Shown here piece after piece: positions 27,081 to 35,988 of a stretch of 64,000 bases of DNA. Made by a program: the position numbers and the translations under genes. The DNA comes from Pseudoduganella rivuli (lineage in GTDB: Bacteria > Pseudomonadota > Gammaproteobacteria > Burkholderiales > Burkholderiaceae_D). The stretch is from NCBI RefSeq assembly GCF_009674485.1, contig NZ_WKJJ01000001.1:482265-546264 (forward strand), read 5' to 3'. How positions within the stretch are numbered: position 1 is the stretch's first letter; each line of letters starts with the position of its first letter. The notes beneath the pieces are model-generated. The model saw nothing but the letters and a program-made list of their open reading frames with translations. It was not told the origin of the DNA and did no database searches.

Positions 27081-27854
27081 TCAAATCGCCAATAAGCCGC
27101 CATCGATGACGATGTCGGAGCCGGTCAGGAACGACGCCTCGCCGGACGCCACGAACAGCGCCATCGCCACCACTTCTTCCGGCTCGCCCGGGCGGTCCAT
27201 CAGCACGCCATCGAGCAGCGCCTTACGCGCCTGCGGGTTTTCCAGGAATGGGCGGGTGCCCGGCGTGGCCACGAAGCCCGGGCTGAGCGACACCGCGCGG
27301 ATGCCGACCGGCGCGCCTTCCACCGCCAGTTGACGGGTAAACGACACCACCGCGCCCTTGGCCGCCGAATGCGCGCCGATGCCGGCCACTCTTGATCCGC
27401 CCCATGCCGCGGTGGACGAGATATTGATCACCACGCCGCGCTGCGCGGCCAGATGGCGCCACGCGTACTTGGTGGTAAAGAAAATCAGGTCGACTTCATT
27501 GCGCATGGTGTAGCGCCAGTCGTCGATCGTCATCTCGGCCACCGGCGCGAACTTCGCCGCCGACGCGTTGTTGTACAGCACGTCGATGCGGCCATGTTCG
27601 GCCGCCGCGCCTTCGACCCAGGCGCGCGCCTGTTCCGGATCGCCCAGGTCGACCGGCGCCACGCCATGCAATCGATAGCCTTCGGCCGCCATCAGTGCCG
27701 CGGTTTCCGCGTGGCCTTCGGCCAGCACGTCGCAACCGACCACGGTGGCGCCTTCACGTGCGAAGCGCAGCGCCGCTTCCCTGCCCTGGCCACCGCCGGT
27801 GCCGGTGATCAGCACCACCTTGCCTTGAAAACGCTGGCGCACGGCGCCGCTCAT
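27081..27854 (-). CDS. Short-chain dehydrogenase/reductase (His in place of catalytic Tyr)
   Basis: SDR of 257 aa with cofactor motif 'VVLITGTGGGQGREAA', 'DVLYNNASAAKF' and a catalytic-region Ser in 'NISSTAAWGG'. The usual YxxxK reads 'HSAAKGAV', so His replaces the catalytic Tyr while Lys is kept; this variant recurs in an SDR subgroup of uncertain activity. Its start overlaps the ferredoxin stop (ATGA), and the extradiol dioxygenase follows after 39 bp. It may dehydrogenate a dihydrodiol before ring cleavage. Confidence 0.85.
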   Translation of the reverse strand: MSGAVRQRFQGKVVLITGTGGGQGREAALRFAREGATVVGCDVLAEGHAETAALMAAEGYRLHGVAPVDLGDPEQARAWVEGAAAEHGRIDVLYNNASAAKFAPVAEMTIDDWRYTMRNEVDLIFFTTKYAWRHLAAQRGVVINISSTAAWGGSRVAGIGAHSAAKGAVVSFTRQLAVEGAPVGIRAVSLSPGFVATPGTRPFLENPQARKALLDGVLMDRPGEPEEVVAMALFVASGEASFLTGSDIVIDGGLLAI

Positions 27855-28069
27855 GCCGCCACTTCCTCGATCTTCAACGCTTCGGCCGGGCAAGCCACCG
27901 CGCCTTCGCGGGCCGATTCTTCCAGGCCGGCCGGCACCAGCTCACTGTCCACATACACCAGGCCGCCTTCATCCAGCTTATAGACTTCCGGGCAAATCGC
28001 CGCGCACAGGCCATAGCCGCAGCAGCTGCCGCGATCCACCACCACACGCAATTGAATAGGTGTGCTCAT
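27851..28069 (-). CDS. P450-type [3Fe-4S]/[4Fe-4S] ferredoxin
   Basis: Small ferredoxin of 72 aa. The pattern C16-x2-Tyr-x2-C22-x3-C26-P and a distant Cys60 ('VACPAEAL') is that of P450-associated ferredoxins, in which the second cluster position is not Cys. It could reduce the divergent P450, whose start lies 142 bp away. It could instead serve the Rieske dioxygenase at 51.3-52.7 kb: the diterpenoid dioxygenase of P. abietaniphila also uses a ferredoxin of this class (DitA3). AAAGGAG precedes the ATG. It heads the operon ferredoxin-SDR-dioxygenase-FAH. Confidence 0.9.
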   Translation of the reverse strand: MSTPIQLRVVVDRGSCCGYGLCAAICPEVYKLDEGGLVYVDSELVPAGLEESAREGAVACPAEALKIEEVAA

Positions 28070-28113
28070 TTTGTCTCCTTTTTCGCCCTCAGGCATGCAT
28101 AAGTGAACCAATT

Positions 28114-28139
28114 TTGAACACATTGCAAATTTATGTCAA
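28114..28139. promoter_or_regulatory. TTGAACA ... TTTATGTCAA inverted element in ferredoxin/P450 promoter
   Basis: TTGAACA (28114-28120) and TTTATGTCAA (28130-28139) form an imperfect inverted repeat between the divergent ferredoxin and P450 genes. The same half-sites recur at other promoters of the island, so a common regulator is likely. Confidence 0.45.
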
Positions 28140-28210
28140 TATATTGGTAGGCATTTTGCGGTTTTTTGAGTCATAATTAAAAAAACTGTTCCACAACACG
28201 AGGAGAACCC

Positions 28211-29488
28211 ATGACAAGCGCCCATACCTCCAACGCCGCCGTCGGCGAAGACTTTGCCAAGGTCAGCGCCACCTTCAGCGGCAACGTTGACGACCCGTTT
28301 CCGATTTACCGCCAGCATCGCCTGACCAATCCCGTGATCGAAGGCGACATCGTCACGCAGTTCGGTTCCGCCGGCTTCACCGCGGCCAGCAAGCCGCGCC
28401 CGGTATATACGCTGTTCAAATACCATGACGTGATGGCGGTGCTGAAAGATCCCAAGAAGTACACCAGCGGTTTCCTGATGGAAGGCGGGATGGCGTCGTT
28501 CATGGATGGCTTTGCGCTGACCGCGATGGATGGCGATGTGCACCGCCAGGCGCGCGGCCTGCTGCAGCCGTGCTTCGCCCCGAACGTGCTGAAGGAATGG
28601 CGCGCCACCCGCATCGACCCGGTGATCTGCAACGACTTCGTGGCGCCGCTGGTCGCCAGGGGCAGCGCGGAACTGGTGGCCGACATGGCGCTGATGTTCC
28701 CGATCCGCGTGATCTACGATTTACTCGGCTTCCCGGCCGACGATGCCGACGGCCTGGCCCGCTTCGCCTCGACCGCGCTGCGCGTGCTGGGCGGCGTGTC
28801 GCCGGACCCGGAAGCAAAAAAAGCCGCGATGCTGGCGGCCAAGGAACTGTATGACGATACGCTGAAAGTGGTACAGGCGCGCCGCGCGGCCGGCGCCACC
28901 GGCGACGACATGATCAGCCGCCTGATCCGCTCCAGCTTCGAAGGCAATACGCTGTCCGACCACCAGATCACGATGTTCGCGCGCATGCTGCTGCCGGCTG
29001 CGGCCGAGACCACCACCCGCAGCTTCGCCACGCTGATGGTGCTGTTGCTGGAACGTCCGGAATTGCTGGAACGCATCCGCGCCGACCGCAGCCTGGTGGG
29101 CAAGGCCATCGATGAATCGATCCGCTATGAACCGGTGGCGACGTTCAAGGTGCGCGAAACCGAGGAAGACGTCACGTTCCAGGGCGTCGCCATCGCCAAG
29201 GGCTCGCTGCTGTCGCTGTGCGTGGCGTCGGCCAACCGCGACGACGACGTGTTCGAAGATGGCGACACCTTCAACATCGACCGCCCGTCGAAAATGTCGT
29301 TCGGCTTCGGTTTTGGCGCCCACATGTGCGTCGGCCTGTTCATTGCCAAGGCGGAAATCGAAGTCGCCCTGAACAGCATGCTGGACATGATGCCGAACCT
29401 GGAGTTCGATCCGGCCTACCCGCGGCCCACCATCCGCGGCATCCAGCTGCGCGGTCCGGAAGCGGTGCACGTGCGCTGGAAGGTGTAA
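28211..29488 (+). CDS. Cytochrome P450 monooxygenase
   Basis: Soluble bacterial P450 of 425 aa. The heme Cys is residue 373 in 'FGFGFGAHMCVG'. The ExxR pair is Glu302-Arg305 ('ESIRYEPV'), and the I-helix reads 'PAAAETTTRS' with Glu266-Thr267 in place of the common Asp/Glu-Thr pair. GAGGAG precedes the start. It is divergent from the ferredoxin and followed by the IclR gene, an arrangement like ditQ/ditR of diterpenoid clusters. It probably hydroxylates the substrate skeleton early in the pathway. Confidence 0.93.
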   Translation: MTSAHTSNAAVGEDFAKVSATFSGNVDDPFPIYRQHRLTNPVIEGDIVTQFGSAGFTAASKPRPVYTLFKYHDVMAVLKDPKKYTSGFLMEGGMASFMDGFALTAMDGDVHRQARGLLQPCFAPNVLKEWRATRIDPVICNDFVAPLVARGSAELVADMALMFPIRVIYDLLGFPADDADGLARFASTALRVLGGVSPDPEAKKAAMLAAKELYDDTLKVVQARRAAGATGDDMISRLIRSSFEGNTLSDHQITMFARMLLPAAAETTTRSFATLMVLLLERPELLERIRADRSLVGKAIDESIRYEPVATFKVRETEEDVTFQGVAIAKGSLLSLCVASANRDDDVFEDGDTFNIDRPSKMSFGFGFGAHMCVGLFIAKAEIEVALNSMLDMMPNLEFDPAYPRPTIRGIQLRGPEAVHVRWKV

Positions 29489-29510
29489 GCCGCGGCGAGG
29501 CGGCAAATAT

Positions 29511-29543
29511 CCGTATTGGAATGTAATTTTCAATATAGAATGG
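29511..29543 (+). promoter_or_regulatory. Candidate IclR operator upstream of iclR-family gene
   Basis: CCGTATTGGAATGTAATT at 29511-29528 matches the sequence at 47255-47272, upstream of the CoA ligase, at 16 of 18 positions, and is followed by AATATAGAATGG. It lies 29-61 bp before the IclR start, so autoregulation is plausible. Confidence 0.45.
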
Positions 29544-29571
29544 AGCGATCATTGTTTTCCTGATCGCTCCC

Positions 29572-30393
29572 ATGAAACCAGCTCCCGCCCCGGCCGCACA
29601 AACTGAACCGGCGCCAGCCCACGCGGCGACCATCACCATGGTCAAGCCCGTCATCAACGCCCTGCACATCCTGCGCCACCTGGCCAGCGCCGGCGAACCG
29701 GCGCGCGCCATCGATATCGCGCGCCTGCTCGGCATTAACCAGAGCACCTGCTTCAATATCCTGCGCACGCTGGTGGCGGAAGACGTGCTGGCGTTCGACC
29801 CGCTGTCGAAGACGTATACCGCCAGTATCGGCCTGGTGAACCTGGTCGGACAATTCATCACCCAGGGCCAGCGCCTGGAAGTGGCCAAGCCCCTGATGCG
29901 CGAACTGGCGCGCGAATTCGCCGTCACCGTCACCTTGTGGCGACCGATCGGCACCGACCGCATCGTACTGGTCAGTTCGGAAACCAGCCCCACCGACGTC
30001 TCGATCGACATGGCCGAAGGCCAACGCCTGCCCTACCTGATGGGCGCCAGCGGCCGTGTCTTCGCCGGCCAGTTGGGCTGGACGGAGCAGCAAATGCGCG
30101 CCACGTTCGAGCAAATCCGCTGGTCCGAGCCGCTGACGTTCGACGCTTACTGGCGTGAAGTGCTGGAGGCAAAAAAACGCGGCTACGCCATCGATGACGG
30201 CAACTTCGCACGCGGCATCCTGGCCGTTGCCGCGCCGGTGCGGGATGCGAATGGCACGATTGTCTTTACAGTTTCCGGAGTTATGTTCCGAAACCAGTAC
30301 GACAAGGCCGGGGTCGCGACGGTGGGAAAAGCTTTGAATGCACTGGGAAACAAGCTTTCCACCCTACTTTTCAATACAAATAAGGATAAATAG
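29572..30393 (+). CDS. IclR-family transcriptional regulator
   Basis: IclR-type regulator of 273 aa with an N-terminal winged HTH (about 20-85; 'PARAIDIARLLGINQSTCFN') and a C-terminal effector domain (about 95-265; 'DIAEGQRL'-type region 'SIDMAEGQRLPYLMGASGRV'). Cluster-specific IclR regulators control several aromatic and terpenoid pathways, including DitR. It follows the P450 by 83 bp and precedes the nine-gene rightward operon. A shared 18-bp motif upstream of itself and of the CoA ligase suggests its targets. Confidence 0.9.
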   Translation: MKPAPAPAAQTEPAPAHAATITMVKPVINALHILRHLASAGEPARAIDIARLLGINQSTCFNILRTLVAEDVLAFDPLSKTYTASIGLVNLVGQFITQGQRLEVAKPLMRELAREFAVTVTLWRPIGTDRIVLVSSETSPTDVSIDMAEGQRLPYLMGASGRVFAGQLGWTEQQMRATFEQIRWSEPLTFDAYWREVLEAKKRGYAIDDGNFARGILAVAAPVRDANGTIVFTVSGVMFRNQYDKAGVATVGKALNALGNKLSTLLFNTNKDK

Positions 30394-30522
30394 TTCAAAT
30401 ATTGTCGCAAACCCGGTTAAGTTTATAAACAAATTTTGATTTAGTGTTTACATACGAAGTTGTATCCACTATCATCAAATTTCTCCACGCCAGTGCGTGG
30501 CAAACACTTTTCCGAGGATGCG

Positions 30523-31830
30523 ATGAAACTGGAAGACCTCATACTCGTCAGCGTTGACGACCATGTGATTGAACCCCCTAACGCCTTTGCCCGCCACATG
30601 CCGGCCAAGTACAAGGGCCGCGAGCCCAAGGTCGTCAGCATCAATGGCCGCGACGTATGGGAATTCGAAGAAAAAGTCACGGGCTACATGGGCCTGAACT
30701 CGGTGGTCGGCCGCCCGAAAGAAGAGTACGGCATGGAACCGCTGTCGTATGAGCACATGCGCAAGGGCACCTGGGACATCAGGGCCCGGGTCGACGACAT
30801 GAACGCCAACGGCGTACTGGGTTCGCTGTGCTTCCCGACCTTCCCCGGCTTTGCCGGCCAGCGTTTCCAGACCGTGCCCGACAAAGGCGCCGCGCTGGCC
30901 GCGATCCAGGCGTATAACGACTGGCACCTGCATGACTGGGCCAACGCCGCGCCGGGCCGCTTCATTCCCTTGATGCTGGCGCCATGGTGGGACCCGCAAC
31001 TGGCCGCCGCGGAAGTCCGCCGCATGGCAACCCAAGGCGTGCACGCGCTGTCGTTCTCGGACAACCCCGCGCTGCAAGGCTTCCCGTCGATCCACAGCGA
31101 CTACTGGGATCCGGTCTGGAAGGCCTGCTCGGACCACAACGTGGTGATCTGCTGCCACATCGGCACCGGCGCCAAGGCGGCCCACGCATCCGACGAATCG
31201 CCGATCGACGCCTGGATCACCTCGATGCCGATCTCGATCGCCAACTCGGCCGCCGACTGGATCTGGGCGCCGATGTGGAAAAAATTCCCCAAGCTGCGCA
31301 TGGCCCTGTCCGAAGGCGGCATCGGCTGGATTCCTTACCTGCTGGAGCGCGCCAACTTCACGCACCGCCACCACCACGCGTGGACCAATTCGAATTTCGG
31401 CGACCTGCAGCCATCCGACATCTTCAACAAGCACATCATCACCTGCTTCATCGAAGATGAATTCGGCCTGCGCAACCTCGATTCCATCAACGCCGACATG
31501 GCGACCTGGGAATGTGACTATCCGCACTCGGACTGCACCTGGCCGACCTCGGCGGACGTGTTCCATACCCAGTCGCGCCACCTGAGCGACGACGTGATCA
31601 ACAAGCTGACCCACCTGAACGCGATGCGCGAATTCTCGTACGATCCGTTCGCCATCCTCGGCCGCGAAAACTGCACGGTCGGCGCGCTGCGCGCCAAGGC
31701 CGCGCACGTCAGCATCGAGCCGGCGCTGGGCATGGGCGGCGCGGCGCCGGTGCGCGATCCGAACAAGCCGGTGACGTCGGGCGACATCAACCGCATGTTC
31801 GCGCAAGCGGACGCCGGCACGGCGCTGTAA
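30523..31830 (+). CDS. Amidohydrolase-family protein 1 (ACMSD-like)
   Basis: Amidohydrolase_2-type TIM-barrel protein of 435 aa, a family containing decarboxylases and hydrolases of ring-cleavage products. The N-terminal metal motif is 'VSVDDHVIEPPN', with further His/Asp candidates in 'VICCHIGTGAKAAH', 'RMALSEGGIGW' and 'TWECDYPHSDCTWP'. The ATG at 30523 is chosen because it begins the family's usual N-terminus. It heads a rightward run of nine closely spaced genes. A related but distinct amidohydrolase lies at 43864-44943. Confidence 0.85.
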   Translation: MKLEDLILVSVDDHVIEPPNAFARHMPAKYKGREPKVVSINGRDVWEFEEKVTGYMGLNSVVGRPKEEYGMEPLSYEHMRKGTWDIRARVDDMNANGVLGSLCFPTFPGFAGQRFQTVPDKGAALAAIQAYNDWHLHDWANAAPGRFIPLMLAPWWDPQLAAAEVRRMATQGVHALSFSDNPALQGFPSIHSDYWDPVWKACSDHNVVICCHIGTGAKAAHASDESPIDAWITSMPISIANSAADWIWAPMWKKFPKLRMALSEGGIGWIPYLLERANFTHRHHHAWTNSNFGDLQPSDIFNKHIITCFIEDEFGLRNLDSINADMATWECDYPHSDCTWPTSADVFHTQSRHLSDDVINKLTHLNAMREFSYDPFAILGRENCTVGALRAKAAHVSIEPALGMGGAAPVRDPNKPVTSGDINRMFAQADAGTAL

Positions 31831-31833
31831 GCC

Positions 31834-32994
31834 ATGCCAGTCGACCAATTCCAGTACAGCCGCATCCCCGATGCGGCCGCGGCCAGCGCCCTGCGCGCCG
31901 AAGTCAGGGCGTTCCTGGCCGATGCGCTGCACAACCGGCCGCCGCAACTGCGCGCCCACTCGTGGATGGGCTTCGATCCGGAGTTTTCCCGCAAGCTGGG
32001 ACAGCGCGGCTGGATCGGGATGGCGGTGCCGCGCGAGTATGGCGGCACCGACGCCGGCGCCTTCGCACGCTACGTGGTGGTCGAAGAATTGCTGGCGGCC
32101 GGCGCGCCGGTCTCGGCACACTGGATCGCCGACCGCCAGAGCGCCATGCAACTCTTGAACTACGGCACCGAGGCGCAGAAACAGCGCTACCTGCCGCCGA
32201 TCTGCCGCGGCGAAAGTTATTTTTGCATCGGCATGAGCGAGCCGAATTCCGGCTCCGACCTGGCGTCCATCAAGACCCGCGCCCGCCGCGACAGCGACGG
32301 CAAGCGCTGGATCCTGAACGGGCAGAAACTGTGGACCACCAACGCCCAGCACTCGCATTACATGATCGCGCTGGTGCGTACTTCCGACACCGGCAAGGCG
32401 CGCCATGAAGGCATGTCGCAATTCATCGTCGACCTGCGCCTGCCCGGCATCACGGTGCGTCCGATCCGCGACCTGGTCGGCAGCGAACATTTCAATGAAG
32501 TGTTCTTCGACGACGTGGTGCTGGAAGCGGACGCGCTGATCGGCGTCGAGGGACAAGGCTGGGAGCAAGTCACGGCCGAACTGGCGTTCGAGCGCAGCGG
32601 ACCGGAACGTTTCCTCAGCAGCATCGCCCTGGTGCACACGCTGATCGACGCGGTCGGCGCGCAGCCCGATCCGCTGCAGGCGCGTGAAATCGGCCGCATC
32701 ACGGCACGCCTGATGGCGCTGCGCCAGATGTCGCTGGCGGTCACCGCGCAACTGGCTGCGGGCGCCAACCCGGCGTGGGCAGCATCCTGCGTCAAGGACC
32801 TCGGCACATCGCTGGAACAGGAGATCCCGGAAATCGCCCAGTTATTGCTGGAGACCGCGCCCTGTGCGGCCGGCGGCACCGTGCATGCGCAAGTGCTGTC
32901 CTACGTGATGCAATCGGCGCCCTCCTTTTCCCTGCGCGGCGGCACGCGCGAAATCCTGCGCGGCATTATCGCGCGCGGACTTGGACTACGATAA
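31834..32994 (+). CDS. Acyl-CoA dehydrogenase A (with candidate catalytic Glu)
   Basis: FAD-dependent acyl-CoA dehydrogenase of 386 aa. Conserved motifs are 'CIGMSEPNSGSDLASIKTRA', 'WILNGQKLWTTNAQHSHYM' and C-terminal 'SLRGGTREILRGIIARGLGL'. The MCAD-type base (Glu before GT) is Gly, but 'AFERSGPERF' supplies a Glu at the LCAD/IVD-type position. The next gene, 17 bp on, is a second dehydrogenase lacking that residue. Such adjacent pairs in steroid degraders form alpha2beta2 enzymes, so a heterotetramer is likely. Confidence 0.88.
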   Translation: MPVDQFQYSRIPDAAAASALRAEVRAFLADALHNRPPQLRAHSWMGFDPEFSRKLGQRGWIGMAVPREYGGTDAGAFARYVVVEELLAAGAPVSAHWIADRQSAMQLLNYGTEAQKQRYLPPICRGESYFCIGMSEPNSGSDLASIKTRARRDSDGKRWILNGQKLWTTNAQHSHYMIALVRTSDTGKARHEGMSQFIVDLRLPGITVRPIRDLVGSEHFNEVFFDDVVLEADALIGVEGQGWEQVTAELAFERSGPERFLSSIALVHTLIDAVGAQPDPLQAREIGRITARLMALRQMSLAVTAQLAAGANPAWAASCVKDLGTSLEQEIPEIAQLLLETAPCAAGGTVHAQVLSYVMQSAPSFSLRGGTREILRGIIARGLGLR

Positions 32995-33011
32995 CTTGGA
33001 TACCGTTTATC

Positions 33012-34037
33012 ATGCGCGACCTTTTTGATACAACCGTACAGCGCCTGTTCGGCGACCTGGCCACACCGGAACTGGTGATGGCACTGGAGCCGGGCGACTG
33101 GCCCGCCGAACTGTGGGACGCCATCGCGGATTCGGGATTCAGCGTGGCCAGTGCGCCGGAAGATGCGGGCGGCGCTGGTTCGGACTGGAACGACCTGTAC
33201 GTGGTGGTGCGCGCCAGCGGGCGCCACGCCGTGCCCGCACCGCTGCCCGAGGCGCTGCTGGCCAACTGGCTGCTGGGCCGCGCCGGCCTGGACGCCCAAA
33301 GCGGCGCAGTGACCTTTGCCGCCAGCGCCACTTTGAAGCTTGACAATGGCACGGTCTCGGGCCAGCTCGACGACGTGCCCTGGGGCCGCCACGCCACCCA
33401 CGTGGTGGCGCTGGCGGGACGCCAGGTGGTGTTGCTGCGCAACGGCGACGCGGTGTCGGTCTCATTGACGCTGAACATGGCGGGCGAGCCGCGCGACACG
33501 CTGAGCTTTGCCGGCGCCGAAGTCCTGGCCAGCGCGCCGCTGCCGGCCAGCCTGCCGGACGATATCTTGCTGCTGGGCGGCGCCATGCTGCGCGCGGCGC
33601 AACTGGCGGGCGCGCTGCAGGCGGTACTGGACATGACGGTGCGCTACGCAGGCGAACGTTCGCAGTTCGGCCGCCCCATTTCCGGCTTCCAGGCCATCCA
33701 GCACCGCCTCGCGGTGCTGGCGGAACACACGGCCGCCGCCATGGTGGCGTCCGAAGCGGCGTTCGCGGAATCCGGCGAGACGCTGGACCGGCTGGCCATC
33801 ATGGCCGCCAAAGTCACCGCATCCGAGGCCGCCGGCATCGCCGCCGATACCGCCCATGCTGTTCACGGCGCGATCGGCATCACGGAAGAACATGCGCTGC
33901 ACCTGCTGACCCAGCGGCTGTGGTCATGGCGCAGCGAATTTGGCTCCGCCACCTACTGGGCGCAAGCAATCGGCCGCCTCGCCTGTGCCGGCGGCGCACA
34001 GCAATATTGGCCAACCATTACCAGGGACGCGGCATGA
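33012..34037 (+). CDS. Acyl-CoA dehydrogenase B (probable non-catalytic partner)
   Basis: Shorter acyl-CoA dehydrogenase-family protein, 341 aa. The C-terminal helical domain is recognisable ('YAGERSQFGRPISGFQAIQH' and 'AHAVHGAIGITEEHALHLLT'), but the N-terminal and FAD-domain motifs are weak and the helix that carries Glu in the partner reads 'MLRAAQLAGAL'. It is probably the second subunit of a heteromeric dehydrogenase with the preceding gene, like FadE26/FadE27-type pairs. The downstream hydratase overlaps its stop by 4 bp. Confidence 0.82.
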   Translation: MRDLFDTTVQRLFGDLATPELVMALEPGDWPAELWDAIADSGFSVASAPEDAGGAGSDWNDLYVVVRASGRHAVPAPLPEALLANWLLGRAGLDAQSGAVTFAASATLKLDNGTVSGQLDDVPWGRHATHVVALAGRQVVLLRNGDAVSVSLTLNMAGEPRDTLSFAGAEVLASAPLPASLPDDILLLGGAMLRAAQLAGALQAVLDMTVRYAGERSQFGRPISGFQAIQHRLAVLAEHTAAAMVASEAAFAESGETLDRLAIMAAKVTASEAAGIAADTAHAVHGAIGITEEHALHLLTQRLWSWRSEFGSATYWAQAIGRLACAGGAQQYWPTITRDAA

Positions 34038-34834
34038 AACCATTCCTCCAATGTGAACGCGACGGCGGCGTGCTGACCGTCCGCATGGACCGGGCCGAGT
34101 CGCGCAATGCGCTGACCGATCCGCTGCAAATGCAGGAGTTCGTCGACCTGTGCACGCAAATCAAACGTGACCGCTCGGTGAAAGTCGTGGTCCTGACCGG
34201 CAACGGCAGCGCCTTTTGTGCCGGCGGCAACGTCAAGGACATGCGCGAACGGGGCGGCATCTTCGCCGGTTCGCCGTACGAAGTGCGGGAAAGCTACCGC
34301 GGGGGCATCCAGACCATTCCACTGGCGCTGTACGAACTGGACGTGCCGGTGGTCGCCGCCGTCAACGGTCCGGCCATCGGCGCCGGGCTGGACCTGGCCT
34401 GCATGTGCGATATCCGCATCGCGTCGGACAACGCGCTGTTCGCGGAAAGCTTCGTCCGGCTCGGCATCGTGCCGGGCGACGGCGGCGCCTGGCTGCTGCC
34501 GCGCATCGTCGGCATGCCGCGCGCCAGCCTGATGGCGTTTACCGGCGACACCATCGATGCGGCGAAGGCGCTGGCCTGGGACCTGGTGGCGGACGTGGTG
34601 CCCGCTGACCAGCTAGACGCCGAAGCGCAGGCCCTGGCGCAGCGCATCGCCGCCAACCCGGCGCATGCACTGCGGCTGACCAAGCGGCTGCTGCGCGAAG
34701 GCCAGCACATGCGCCTCGATTCACTGCTGGAACTGTCGGCCGCATTCCAGGCGCTGGCGCACCATACCGAAGACCACCACGAGGCTGTCAACGCATTCCT
34801 TGAGAAGCGCACAGCCCAATACACTGGCAAGTAA
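34034..34834 (+). CDS. Enoyl-CoA hydratase/isomerase family protein 1
   Basis: Crotonase-fold protein of 266 aa. The oxyanion hole is formed by 'GNGSAFCAGGNVKDM' and 'VNGPAIGAGLDLACMCDIRI'; the later segment 'AESFVRLGIVPGDGGAWLLP' includes an acidic residue at one of the catalytic positions. ATGA overlap with the dehydrogenase upstream indicates coupling. It should hydrate the enoyl-CoA made by the adjacent dehydrogenases. Confidence 0.88.
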   Translation: MKPFLQCERDGGVLTVRMDRAESRNALTDPLQMQEFVDLCTQIKRDRSVKVVVLTGNGSAFCAGGNVKDMRERGGIFAGSPYEVRESYRGGIQTIPLALYELDVPVVAAVNGPAIGAGLDLACMCDIRIASDNALFAESFVRLGIVPGDGGAWLLPRIVGMPRASLMAFTGDTIDAAKALAWDLVADVVPADQLDAEAQALAQRIAANPAHALRLTKRLLREGQHMRLDSLLELSAAFQALAHHTEDHHEAVNAFLEKRTAQYTGK

Positions 34835-34845
34835 CAAGGAATCCT

Positions 34846-35970
34846 ATGCGTAACGTTTTCCGTGAAGACCATGAAGCTTTCCGCGAGCAGGTGCGGCGCT
34901 TCATCGACAAAGAAATCGTCCCCTTCCACGCCGAATGGGAACACGCGGGCATCGTGCCGCGTGAACTGTGGCGCAAGGCCGGCGAGCACGGCTTGCTGTG
35001 CGTGACGGTGGCCGAGGAATATGGCGGCGCCGGCGGCGACTACGGCCACTCGGCCGTGCTGATCGAAGAACTGGCGCGCGCCAACGCCACCGCCGTCGGC
35101 TTTACCACCCACTCCGAGATCGTCGCCAACTACATCGTCGCCTATGGCAGCGAAGAGCAGAAACAGCGCTGGCTGCCCAAGATGGTCAGCGGAGAAATCA
35201 TCGCCGTGATCGCGATGACGGAACCGGGCGCCGGCAGCGACCTGCGCTCGATCCGCACCAGCGCACGGCGTGACGGCGACGACTACGTGATTGCCGGCCA
35301 AAAAACCTTCATCACCAATGGCGGCAATGCCGACCTGGCGGTAACGGTGGCCAAGATGGACCCGGCCGGGAAGAACCTGACCCTGTTCTGCGTCGAGACC
35401 GACCGTCCCGGTTTTGGCAAGGGCAAGCTGCTGGAAAAAATCGGCCTCAAGGGCCAGGACACGTCGGAACTGTATTTCGACGACGTGCGGATCCCCGCCG
35501 CCAACCGCCTGGGCCTGGAAAACGAAGGGTTTAATTACCTGACCCACCAGTTGGCCTGGGAACGCCTGATCATCGCGCTGCGCGCGGCCGCCTCGGTGCA
35601 CGCGCTGCTGGAGGAAACCATCACGTATACGCGTGAACGCAAGGTGTTCGGCAAGCCGTTGATCGACTTCCAGAACACCCGCTTCAAGCTGGCCGAAGTG
35701 AAAGCACAAGCCACCATGCTGCGCGCCTTTGTCGACGATTGCCTGGCGCTGGTGCTGCGCGGCGAACTGACGCCCGAAGTCGCGGCCATGGCAAAACTCA
35801 ATGGCTCCGAAATGCAGGGCAAGCTGCTGGACGAACTGCTGCAACTGCACGGCGGCTACGGCTTCATGAGCGAATACAAGATCAGCCGCGCCTGGGTCGA
35901 CGCGCGCGTGGCCCGCATCTATGGCGGCACGTCTGAAATCATGAAGGAAATCATCGGACGCAGCCTGTAA
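34846..35970 (+). CDS. Acyl-CoA dehydrogenase C
   Basis: Third acyl-CoA dehydrogenase of the operon, 374 aa and complete. Motifs are 'AVIAMTEPGAGSDLRSIRTS', 'FITNGGNADLAVTVAKMD', 'ERKVFGKPLIDFQNTRFKLA' and C-terminal 'RIYGGTSEIMKEIIGRSL'. The likely base is the Glu of 'LAWERLIIAL', as in LCAD and isovaleryl-CoA dehydrogenase. Unlike the A/B pair it looks self-sufficient and probably acts on a different CoA intermediate. Confidence 0.9.
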   Translation: MRNVFREDHEAFREQVRRFIDKEIVPFHAEWEHAGIVPRELWRKAGEHGLLCVTVAEEYGGAGGDYGHSAVLIEELARANATAVGFTTHSEIVANYIVAYGSEEQKQRWLPKMVSGEIIAVIAMTEPGAGSDLRSIRTSARRDGDDYVIAGQKTFITNGGNADLAVTVAKMDPAGKNLTLFCVETDRPGFGKGKLLEKIGLKGQDTSELYFDDVRIPAANRLGLENEGFNYLTHQLAWERLIIALRAAASVHALLEETITYTRERKVFGKPLIDFQNTRFKLAEVKAQATMLRAFVDDCLALVLRGELTPEVAAMAKLNGSEMQGKLLDELLQLHGGYGFMSEYKISRAWVDARVARIYGGTSEIMKEIIGRSL

Positions 35971-35988
35971 AGACAAAAGGAGATACCC

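Noticed and set aside
30475..32751. Long minus-strand open frame opposite the amidohydrolase and dehydrogenase A
   Set aside because: No recognisable domain and a composition typical of a shadow frame; the plus-strand genes fully explain the region.
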